Assembly (NCBI GenBank): GCA_023251005.1
Contig: JAHEZR010000066.1
Coordinates: forward strand, 1-5,601
Direction: 5' to 3'
From: Ignavibacteriota bacterium
GTDB lineage: Bacteria; Bacteroidota; UBA10030; JAHEZR01
Length of the DNA: 5,601 nucleotides
Each line of letters opens with the position of its first letter. The first letter of the stretch is position 1. Under the pieces are notes generated by a model. The model saw only the letters and a program-made list of their open reading frames with translations, had not been told where the DNA came from and ran no database searches. Position numbers and translations under genes: made by a program. Shown here in pieces: positions 1 through 5,601 of the stretch.

Positions 1-112
1 AGTGGACGCCGTGCTGTTTGTGCGGTGTGCAAGGAATGTCACCTCTGAAATGTCTGCAGTCGGTCTTTAAAACATTCTTCAAGCTTGGATCTGGTAGCCT
101 GTTTGTTGCCAC
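1..112 (-). CDS. Partial CDS, N-terminus only; possible family 9 glycosyltransferase
   Basis: The reading frame is open on the minus strand from a GTG at 112-110 to the left edge, giving 37 residues with the 3' part missing. The visible peptide contains DCRHFRGDIPC (residues 18-28) followed by a His-rich PHKQHGVH (30-37). The next codon begins with T, so it could be Cys. From memory, a head with paired Cys and His residues like this precedes the nucleotide-sugar-binding fold of some heptosyltransferase-like (GT9) proteins in FCB-group bacteria, where it may bind metal. That assignment is recall, not proof. The gene lies 28 bases after the GT2 stop on the same strand, so the two are probably co-transcribed for surface glycan synthesis. 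The start is uncertain: there is no clear Shine-Dalgarno for GTG-112, the frame stays open further upstream into the GT2 gene, and an in-frame TTG at 82-80 would also precede the conserved-looking part. Confidence 0.5.
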   Translation of the reverse strand, partial: MATNRLPDPSLKNVLKTDCRHFRGDIPCTPHKQHGVH

Positions 113-140
113 AATGGAAAGGGTTTCCCACCGGCGGCTG

Positions 141-1103
141 TCACTGCAAAACCTCGCGGATTGCGTACTCCCGCCCAGATTGTTGGGTCTTCGTAATCAT
201 CTCCCCGAGAAGACCGATGGAAACAAACTGAATACCCACGATTATGAGGAGAATCCCCACAAGAAAGAGAGGCCGGTTACTCAGGGCAGTCTGGCCGCGG
301 ATCCACTCAACCGAGAGATAGACCTCGATCGCAAGGCCTAAGAGGAAGGAGATCAAACCCCACGCCCCAAAGAGGTGAAGCGGGCGCGTGATGTAGCGTG
401 TGGTAAAAAGAATGGTTAGGAGGTCAAGGAATCCCCTCCAGAATCGTCCTGGACCAAACTTCGTTTTTCCAAATTTTCTTGGATGATGCTGGACGATAAG
501 CTCCCCGACCTGATAGCCAGACCAATGGGCGAGAACCGGGATGTAGCGGTGGAGTTCTCCGTAGATCTTCAGCTCTTTCGCCAGCTCTTTCCGGTAGGCC
601 TTTAGCCCACAATTGAAATCGTGGAGCTTGATACCCGTGAGTCTTGCCGTCACGAAATTGAAGAAGCGTGAAGGAAGAGTCTTCGAGATTGGATCGTGGC
701 GGTTCCTCTTCCAGCCTGAGACGAGGTCGTAACCACTGTTCAGTCTCTCAATGAGATGTGGAATTTCCCCGGGGTCGTCTTGTAAATCGGCATCCATCGT
801 GATGATGATGTCCCCCTTGGCGTCATGAAAGCCCGCAGAGAGAGCGGCGGATTTCCCGAAGTTCCGCCGGAAGCGAATGGCCTTGATGTGGTGGTTCTGT
901 CGGTGAATGTCCTGGAGTATCTTAAAGGAATTATCGGTACTGCCGTCGTCAACGAAGAGGATCTCATACTTCAGCCGCAATCCGTCGAGAACCAACTTCA
1001 GGCTGTTCGACAGTTCAACGAGTGACTCCTCTTCGTTGAAAAGTGGAATGACCAAGCTGAGGTCAACACGATCTCGAGCGGATTCTTTTGTGATAGTGGC
1101 CAT
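141..1103 (-). CDS. Family 2 glycosyltransferase, polyprenyl-phosphate sugar transferase type (GtrB/ArnC/DPM-like)
   Basis: A 320-residue membrane-associated transferase that probably moves a sugar from a nucleotide donor to undecaprenyl phosphate at the cytoplasmic face. Visible GT-A motifs are VIPLFNEEESL (18-28), VDDGSTD (51-57), RRNFGKSAALSAGF (79-92) and the metal/nucleotide-binding DADLQDDP (104-111). FNCGLKAYR (163-171), HRYIPVLA (185-192) and KFGKTKFG (210-217) are typical of the DPM1/GtrB/ArnC group. Two hydrophobic segments at about 241-264 and 278-303 form the C-terminal anchor. The length matches ArnC/GtrB proteins of about 310-330 residues. I chose ATG 1103-1101 because the first beta strand (LSLVIP) then starts near residue 15, as is usual. 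An in-frame ATG at 1244 would add 47 residues unlike the family and overlap the divergent promoters. No Shine-Dalgarno is evident; the leader is A/T-rich. Donor sugar and acceptor cannot be told from sequence. Confidence 0.93.
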   Translation of the reverse strand: MATITKESARDRVDLSLVIPLFNEEESLVELSNSLKLVLDGLRLKYEILFVDDGSTDNSFKILQDIHRQNHHIKAIRFRRNFGKSAALSAGFHDAKGDIIITMDADLQDDPGEIPHLIERLNSGYDLVSGWKRNRHDPISKTLPSRFFNFVTARLTGIKLHDFNCGLKAYRKELAKELKIYGELHRYIPVLAHWSGYQVGELIVQHHPRKFGKTKFGPGRFWRGFLDLLTILFTTRYITRPLHLFGAWGLISFLLGLAIEVYLSVEWIRGQTALSNRPLFLVGILLIIVGIQFVSIGLLGEMITKTQQSGREYAIREVLQ

Positions 1104-1133
1104 TAGTGTTTTGAAGAAAAATTTTGTTGAAGG

Positions 1134-1162
1134 AAAATAAGATATTTCGTGCTTAAAATCAA
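1134..1162 (-). promoter_or_regulatory. Candidate sigma70-type promoter for the glycosyltransferase genes
   Basis: On the minus strand, TTGATT (1162-1157) and TATTTT (1139-1134) are separated by exactly 17 bases; each box matches 4 of 6 consensus positions. Transcription would start near 1127, leaving a short A/T-rich leader of about 24 bases before the ATG at 1103. The region is A/T-rich, so such matches arise easily by chance, but its place upstream of a divergent gene supports it. Confidence 0.35.
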
Positions 1163-1237
1163 CGAGCGAGGATGGGAGCAGTGTGAATCTCATCAGACAA
1201 AATTCTTGGACGCCATTCTTTTTTGTCCCTGGTTTTA

Positions 1238-1266
1238 TTGACATTTGAGGCTGTTTTCAATATATT
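1238..1266 (+). promoter_or_regulatory. Strong sigma70-type promoter for the asmA-like gene
   Basis: A perfect -35 box TTGACA (1238-1243) is followed after exactly 17 bases by TATATT (1261-1266), which matches 5 of 6 positions of the -10 consensus. Expected initiation is near 1273, giving a leader of about 33 bases before the GTG start at 1307. It lies in the 203-base gap between divergent genes, exactly where a promoter is needed for the rightward cluster. No operator-like palindrome was recognised around it. Confidence 0.7.
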
Positions 1267-1296
1267 AGCCAAGCACAAACTCTCCACTGAAAGCGC

Positions 1297-1300
1297 AGGA
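1297..1300 (+). promoter_or_regulatory. Ribosome binding site fixing the GTG start of the asmA-like gene
   Basis: AGGA at 1297-1300 lies six bases before GTG 1307-1309, a normal Shine-Dalgarno spacing. ATGs at 1300 and 1305 are out of frame with the long coding region, and an in-frame TGA at 1301-1303 blocks any start further upstream, so the GTG is the earliest possible start. Confidence 0.6.
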
Positions 1301-1306
1301 TGAAAT

Positions 1307-3814
1307 GTGGCGGTCAGTCGACGAACCAAAATCATCCTTACTGTTGTAGCGATCCCCGTTGTTCTCTTCCTCCTCTCCCTCCTCGCGCTGAAATTTTACT
1401 TCACGAGTGAGAGACTCAAAGCACTTATCCTTCCAAGAATTCAATCAGCAATAAACCGGGAGATCACAGTAAAGGACATCAATCTCTCCATCTTCCCAAC
1501 CCTCGGCGTGAGTATCGACGAGCTTGCTGTCGCGAATCGCAAAGGCAAGGGATTCAGCGAGCGGCCAATGGTGCTCGTCCAGAAGTTTCTCCTCGCTGTC
1601 AAAGTTCGCTCCCTTGTTGCGAATCGCGTCGAAATCGATCACCTTGTTTTCGACAAACCCTCAATCTTTCTCGAGATCAATGAGGATGGTGAGGAAAATT
1701 TTTCCAATTCAGAGGCAAAGGACTCGAAGGAAAGAAAAAGCGAGAAGGGCTTTTCTGTGAAGTATCGTGCTAGGAGCGCGCTGCTCCTCTCGAACCTCGA
1801 GGTAAAGAATGGAGACTTCGAGTATACCGACCAAAAAGCCAACAAAACGATTCGAATGAAGGGCACGGATGTCCGTCTCCGCATGGAAACAATTCCACAG
1901 GCGAACGAACTCAGGGTACAAAACGAGGTAGATGTTTCGGGTTTGAGTTATGGCGGTCTTGAGAAACCTTTCATTCAGAACTTTCCCGTACATCTTAGGC
2001 AGAAAGCAACGATCCGCGCCGAGGAGAACCAGCTTACCATTGAGAAGGGAGAGGTCCAGATTCAGGACATCCGATTCGGGGTGAATGGCTCCGTCACGGC
2101 CGTTGATGGGGTTCCCTTTCTTGATTTGACAATCGGGTCTGAGAATATCGAGTTCAAGGAGATTCTTTCATTGCTCCCTCGAGGAGTTCTCAAGGGGGTC
2201 GATAATGCGGAGATGGAAGGAAATGCCCGACTGAGCGGGAGCATCAAGGGCAAGATTATTGACAACGATCAACCGGAGATTTCATTTGCGGTCCTTCTTA
2301 CAAACGGCAAGATTCAGTACACGAACCTACCGAAAGCGATTACAGATATAAATTTCAAGGCGAGTTTTGTTAACAAAGGGTCGAGCAGCACTTTGGACAT
2401 TGCGGATTTCTCAGCGAAGTTAGGAGATAATCCTGTACAGATGAGAATGACCATCAGGGAATTAAGTGATCCGGTCGTGGATGTACAGCTTGATGGAATT
2501 GTGAATCTATCTGACGTGAAGGACTTCTATCCTCTTGAGGCTGGCAAGGAGCTCTCTGGTATCGCCCGGGCAAAAGTCTCTGTCAAAGGAGAATACAGTG
2601 CTCCAACGTCCTTGAGGGGAAATGGTACGGTGGAGCTGCGGGAAGTTTCCATAGGCTCGGCAGAAACGCCGATTCACCATCTCAATAGCGTCGTTACGTT
2701 TAACAATCAGTTGATCGAGACGAAGCGGTTGACGATGAATTATGGTCGCTCAGATCTATCGATCAGCTTTGAGATGAGAAATTACCTCTCAGCAATTCTT
2801 CCATCAGTGTTCGGCGCGGGAAAAGGAACAGCTACAAAACCTTCAATGACTCTCTCCCTTGTCTCTCCGTACTTTGAGTCGACTCCTTCGAGCGAACCGA
2901 TTGTTTTCCCTCCATTTGACGTCGATGCTGCGCTGAAGATCTCTAAGTTCGTCTACAAGGGAAAAGAACCGCTCGAATGTACAGACGTTCGGGGGAGCGT
3001 TACAGCGGTGGAGAATGTCATTCGAGTGAAGAATCTGTCGTTCCAGACACTTTCAGGCAAGATGAACGCAACAGGCACAATCGATCTCCGCAATCCAAAG
3101 CGACCACAGTTTGCGCTGAATGTTCAAGTCGAGGGCGTAGATGGGCATTCACTCATGAACAGATTCAGCTCCTTCGGGAAAAACCTCTTTGCAAAGCTTT
3201 CTTTTGGTCTCGCGTTGAATGGAGAGCTTGATGATACATTAGGGATCATTCATAAAAGTTTGTCAGGGAGCGGAAACGTGCGGATGGCTGATGGAAAACT
3301 TGTCGGTTATCCCGTCATGGAGCGGCTCTCCTCTTTCCTTGATCTCCCCGATTTGAAGGAGGTCTCGTTCAAATCCTGGTCCAACACCTTCAAGATTTCA
3401 GACGGCAAAATCAACATCCCGGATTTGAAGATCGGCACGGCTGGCCACGACCTCCTCCTCACGGGCCGCCATGGGTTTAATGGATCACTGGACTACTCAC
3501 TGACGATCAAACTCTCGGAGGCGCTCAGCAATCAGTTTTTGAGAGGGGGTGTTGTAGGACAAGTTGCGGATCTCTTCAGAGACAAGGGAGGAAGGTTGAC
3601 GCTCTTTCTTCTCGTGGGTGGAACCACTGACACACCGACGCTTCGGTGGGATACGAAGGCAGCCCAGCAGAGGTTGCGAGAGAGAGTTGTTGAGGGAATC
3701 GAGAAGAAGAAAGAGGAAGCAGGTGAGAAGACAAAAGAGGGACTCCAAAAGAAGATTGATGAAGGGAAGAAAAAAGTCGAAGAGCAGTTGAAGAAACTAT
3801 TCAAGAAGCCATAA
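1307..3814 (+). CDS. AsmA family protein (inner-membrane-anchored, periplasmic)
   Basis: An 835-residue protein with one N-terminal membrane segment (about 8-32, after basic residues RRTK) and a long beta-rich remainder expected in the periplasm. The first 130 residues, including LPRIQSAINREITVKDINLSIFPTLGVSI-type sequence at 42-70, match the AsmA N-terminal pattern. The repeated short strands at 550-770, with GSGNVRMADGKLVGYP (654-669), FKISDGKINIPDLKIG (695-710) and LLLTGRHGFNGSLDYSLTI (716-734), are the typical AsmA C-terminal region. AsmA/TamB/YhdP-type proteins are elongated lipid-transport bridges or affect outer-membrane assembly; which role applies here is unknown. The tail (about 784-832) is a Lys/Glu-rich predicted helix or coiled coil. 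Only one cysteine (558) was seen. The start is GTG, and the gene has its own strong promoter and lies 10 bases ahead of ksgA. The family call is solid; the specific orthologue is not assigned. Confidence 0.9.
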   Translation: MAVSRRTKIILTVVAIPVVLFLLSLLALKFYFTSERLKALILPRIQSAINREITVKDINLSIFPTLGVSIDELAVANRKGKGFSERPMVLVQKFLLAVKVRSLVANRVEIDHLVFDKPSIFLEINEDGEENFSNSEAKDSKERKSEKGFSVKYRARSALLLSNLEVKNGDFEYTDQKANKTIRMKGTDVRLRMETIPQANELRVQNEVDVSGLSYGGLEKPFIQNFPVHLRQKATIRAEENQLTIEKGEVQIQDIRFGVNGSVTAVDGVPFLDLTIGSENIEFKEILSLLPRGVLKGVDNAEMEGNARLSGSIKGKIIDNDQPEISFAVLLTNGKIQYTNLPKAITDINFKASFVNKGSSSTLDIADFSAKLGDNPVQMRMTIRELSDPVVDVQLDGIVNLSDVKDFYPLEAGKELSGIARAKVSVKGEYSAPTSLRGNGTVELREVSIGSAETPIHHLNSVVTFNNQLIETKRLTMNYGRSDLSISFEMRNYLSAILPSVFGAGKGTATKPSMTLSLVSPYFESTPSSEPIVFPPFDVDAALKISKFVYKGKEPLECTDVRGSVTAVENVIRVKNLSFQTLSGKMNATGTIDLRNPKRPQFALNVQVEGVDGHSLMNRFSSFGKNLFAKLSFGLALNGELDDTLGIIHKSLSGSGNVRMADGKLVGYPVMERLSSFLDLPDLKEVSFKSWSNTFKISDGKINIPDLKIGTAGHDLLLTGRHGFNGSLDYSLTIKLSEALSNQFLRGGVVGQVADLFRDKGGRLTLFLLVGGTTDTPTLRWDTKAAQQRLRERVVEGIEKKKEEAGEKTKEGLQKKIDEGKKKVEEQLKKLFKKP

Positions 3815-3824
3815 CTGTCGGTGA

Positions 3825-4658
3825 ATGGAAAAAAGCTTTCGGCCGCGAAAATCCCTTGGACAGAATTTTCTCATCGACGATAACATCGCCAGAAAAATTG
3901 TTCGCGCAGCAGCGGTTGATTCCAATGACGTTGTTCTCGAAATCGGTCCGGGTAGAGGCGCCATCACGAAATATTTGATTCAACAAGCCAAGAGCGTCAT
4001 TGCAGTAGAGATCGATAAGCGAGCAATTGAAATTCTCGAAGAGAAGTTTGAAAAAGAGTTGGAAGCGCATAAGCTACGTATTGAACGAGAAGATTTTCTC
4101 ACCATCGACCTATTTGGGATCTCAAAGAAGTTTACCAGGCCGCTCCGGGTAATCGGTAATATCCCCTACTACATCACGAGTCCGATTCTTTTCAAAGTGA
4201 TTGAAGGGCGGCAAGTGGTGCATGACCTTACGATGCTCGTTCAGCTTGAGGTTGGAAGACGAATCGTTGCAAAGCCGCGCACAAAGGATTATGGAATTCT
4301 TTCCGTTTTCTGCCAGTTCTATGGGATGCCAGAGCTTCTCTTCAAAGTCCCGGCGACGGCATTTTTTCCTAAGCCAAAGGTTGTCTCGGCTCTTCTCCGG
4401 CTTGATTTTTCGCGGCAGTCGGTCTATCACGTTCGGGACGAAAAACTTTTCGTTGCCATTGTGAGAGCCACCTTTGGCAAGCGGAGAAAGACCCTCAGGA
4501 ATGGGTTGAAGTATCTCTCCATCGAGGGACTGGACACTTCAACGCTGGATTTCGATCTGAACCTTCGTCCGGAGCAACTTTCAGTGTGGGACTTTGTTGA
4601 ATTAAGCAACAAAATCTCCCAGCAGCTTGAGCCGATGTCCATGGTGAAGATTGAGTGA
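3825..4658 (+). CDS. rsmA (ksgA): 16S rRNA (adenine1518-N6/adenine1519-N6)-dimethyltransferase
   Basis: This enzyme uses S-adenosylmethionine to dimethylate two adjacent adenosines in the 3'-terminal helix of 16S rRNA, a late step and checkpoint in 30S assembly. All hallmarks are present in 277 residues (E. coli KsgA has 273): RPRKSLGQNFLID (6-18), SAM motif I EIGPGRG (39-45), the acidic ribose-binding VEID (61-64), catalytic NIPY (112-115), FFPKPKV (180-186), FGKRRKTLRN (217-226) and RPEQLS (248-253). ATG 3825 is the earliest start because TGA occupies the codon just before it. There is no good Shine-Dalgarno (only GGTGA abutting the ATG), and the gap after the AsmA-like gene is only 10 bases, so translation may be coupled to that gene. 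Loss of this enzyme gives kasugamycin resistance in well-studied bacteria. Nothing appears degraded or truncated. Confidence 0.97.
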   Translation: MEKSFRPRKSLGQNFLIDDNIARKIVRAAAVDSNDVVLEIGPGRGAITKYLIQQAKSVIAVEIDKRAIEILEEKFEKELEAHKLRIEREDFLTIDLFGISKKFTRPLRVIGNIPYYITSPILFKVIEGRQVVHDLTMLVQLEVGRRIVAKPRTKDYGILSVFCQFYGMPELLFKVPATAFFPKPKVVSALLRLDFSRQSVYHVRDEKLFVAIVRATFGKRRKTLRNGLKYLSIEGLDTSTLDFDLNLRPEQLSVWDFVELSNKISQQLEPMSMVKIE

Positions 4659-4678
4659 GAACGACTGGAGAACCAACA

Positions 4679-4693
4679 ATGAGATTTGAGTGA
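4679..4693 (+). other. Candidate four-codon leader ORF (Met-Arg-Phe-Glu-stop)
   Basis: In the 38-base gap after ksgA, GGAG (4667-4670) is spaced eight bases from an ATG at 4679. That ATG opens a frame of only four sense codons ending in TGA at 4691-4693, in the same frame as the downstream gene whose ATG follows three bases later. The best Shine-Dalgarno in the gap therefore serves the mini-ORF rather than the gene itself, which has only a weak GAG-type element upstream. It could load ribosomes that reinitiate on the main ATG, or it could be chance. Confidence 0.3.
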
Positions 4694-4696
4694 CAG

Positions 4697-5601
4697 ATGT
4701 TCGTTTTCTTCTCTCTCCTCCTGAACAAAAAGGTGCTCGACGCCAATAACCAGAAAGTTGGCATCATCTACGACATCTCCTTCCAGCTCCCGGAACAATT
4801 TCCCCGTGCCCTCTCCCTCATCATCTCGAATGGCTCCCTGTTGAATCGGAGATATGCAGACGTTCCCTGGGAAAATATCGAAGGAGTCAATGAGGTTGCG
4901 AAGATCACCATTCCCGCCGAAAAGCTATCGTTCGCACCTAAGCTCGGTATGTATGAATTCACTCTGCGCCGCGATCTTCTCGACCAGCAGGTTGTCGATA
5001 TCTCCAACCGGAAGGTGATTCGGGTGAATGACGTCCATCTCCTCCGTGTCGACCGTGAGCTTCGCGTCGCGCATGTCGACGTCAGTATGCGCGGGCTCGT
5101 TCGACGACTCGGCTGGGAGAGGGCAGTAGACTCAGCTGTCCGTCTCTTCTCTCCAAACTCCGGATACCTAAAGAAAGATTATTTCATCGGATGGAAGTAT
5201 GTGCAACCCCTCGCCGTTCATCCTGTGAAGGGAACCGTACGTCTTTCCGTCTCCTACAAGGAGTTGGCGCAGATTCCGTCAGCGGATTTGGGTGAGATCA
5301 TGGCAGACCTGGGTTCTGCTGAGCGTGTTGCTCTCTTCAAGTCGCTTGATTTACAAACCCAGGTTCGAACACTCGAAGGTGTAAGCCCAGACATCCAGGA
5401 AGCGCTCCTCGGGGAACTCGAACCGAAGGATGTTGTCAACATTCTCGAGCGGTTGCCGCCTGATATGGCCGCAGACATCCTCGAGAGGATGCCTGTCCGA
5501 CTTGTACAGCAGCTCTTGAGTTTGATGGAGACAACACGAGCAAAGAAGCTCTCAATGCTCCTCAGCTTTTCGAGTGACACCGCCGGCGGACTAATGACGA
5601 C
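4697..5601 (+). CDS. PRC-barrel and MgtE N-terminal domain protein, 3' end cut by window
   Basis: The frame from ATG 4697 is open to the right edge (301 residues plus two bases). Residues about 5-78 (LNKKVLDANNQKVGIIYDI onward) look like a PRC-barrel domain, and about 93-137 (DLLDQQVVDISNRKVIRVND) look like a second PRC-like unit. Residues about 190-301 match the helical MgtE N-domain, with LGELEPKDVVNILERLPPD (238-256), AADILERMP (258-266) and the end motif TAGGLMT (295-301). In MgtE Mg2+ channels this domain precedes CBS domains and senses cytosolic Mg2+. Here there is no membrane segment in the visible part, so the protein may be a soluble sensor or regulator of divalent cations; a CBS pair is expected past the edge. 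From memory, such PRC-MgtE_N-CBS proteins often sit beside Nramp-type metal transporters. An in-frame TGA at 4691 makes ATG 4697 the earliest start, and the conserved PRC motif begins right after it. It is probably co-transcribed with ksgA. Confidence 0.85.
   Translation, partial: MFVFFSLLLNKKVLDANNQKVGIIYDISFQLPEQFPRALSLIISNGSLLNRRYADVPWENIEGVNEVAKITIPAEKLSFAPKLGMYEFTLRRDLLDQQVVDISNRKVIRVNDVHLLRVDRELRVAHVDVSMRGLVRRLGWERAVDSAVRLFSPNSGYLKKDYFIGWKYVQPLAVHPVKGTVRLSVSYKELAQIPSADLGEIMADLGSAERVALFKSLDLQTQVRTLEGVSPDIQEALLGELEPKDVVNILERLPPDMAADILERMPVRLVQQLLSLMETTRAKKLSMLLSFSSDTAGGLMT

Noticed and set aside
116..128. A small inverted repeat (GGAAA, GGG loop, TTTCC) between the two minus-strand genes, considered as a terminator
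   Set aside because: The stem is only five base pairs and no T-tract follows on either strand, so it does not support transcription termination.
18..341. A 107-codon plus-strand frame with several Cys residues near its start
   Set aside because: It lies antisense to the well-supported GT2 3' end and to the left-edge minus-strand gene, has no recognisable domain or ribosome site, and its Cys codons fall opposite the partial gene's His/Cys-rich stretch.
1104..1244. A 47-residue N-terminal extension of the glycosyltransferase from an ATG at 1244
   Set aside because: The extra residues do not resemble the family, would place the first GT-A strand unusually far in, and would cover the divergent promoter region; ATG 1103 fits better.
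4427..4798. A 123-codon minus-strand frame spanning the end of ksgA and the next gene
   Set aside because: It is antisense to two clearly recognised coding regions and its translation is Ser/Arg-rich with no family motif, typical of a shadow frame.
5254..5580. A 108-codon minus-strand frame opposite the MgtE N-domain
   Set aside because: The plus strand encodes a clear MgtE N-domain with TAGGLMT at its end; the opposite frame is Ser/Arg-rich and unsupported.
1..5601. Mobile elements, CRISPR arrays, tRNA or rRNA genes, riboswitches and toxin-antitoxin or defence genes
   Set aside because: No repeat-spacer pattern, transposase or integrase motif, cloverleaf-like sequence or defence domain was recognised; nearly all of the window is occupied by ordinary chromosomal genes.

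Overview
The window looks like a chromosomal segment from a Gram-negative bacterium. It carries ordinary housekeeping and envelope genes, and no mobile element, CRISPR array, tRNA or rRNA gene is visible. The Gram-negative call rests on an AsmA-type inner-membrane/periplasmic protein and lipid-linked glycosyltransferases. The gene types and the Cys/His-containing head of the first partial gene recall Ignavibacteria and other FCB-group genomes, but this placement is from memory and weak. The divergent region carries a textbook TTGACA-N17-TATATT promoter, unlike the -33/-7 type promoters of Bacteroidia, so classical Bacteroides relatives are less likely.

Left arm, minus strand (1-1103): a complete family 2 glycosyltransferase of the polyprenyl-phosphate sugar transferase type (GtrB/ArnC/DPM-like) with two C-terminal membrane segments. 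After 28 bases comes the first 37 codons of a second gene that runs off the left edge. Its short N-terminus, with the pattern Cys-X8-Cys plus nearby His residues, resembles the head of some family 9 (heptosyltransferase-like) glycosyltransferases. The two probably form a cell-surface glycan operon.

Divergent control region (1104-1306): a strong-looking sigma70-type promoter reads right, and a weaker candidate reads left.

Right arm, plus strand (1307-5601): a large AsmA-family protein with a GTG start, then after 10 bases ksgA (rsmA, 16S rRNA dimethyladenosine transferase), then after 38 bases a gene truncated by the window edge. The last gene encodes PRC-barrel-like domains followed by an MgtE N-terminal (magnesium-sensing) domain. 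The tight spacing and lack of terminators suggest one transcript linking envelope maintenance, ribosome maturation and divalent-cation regulation. The 38-base ksgA-to-last-gene gap holds a four-codon ORF with a well-placed Shine-Dalgarno-like GGAG, which stops three bases before the real start. This is the most unusual small-scale feature seen.

I found no convincing evidence of a wholly new system. The best second-look items are the mini-ORF leader, the PRC-barrel/MgtE-N protein and the Cys/His head on the left-edge gene. No gene-free stretch exceeds about 200 bases.
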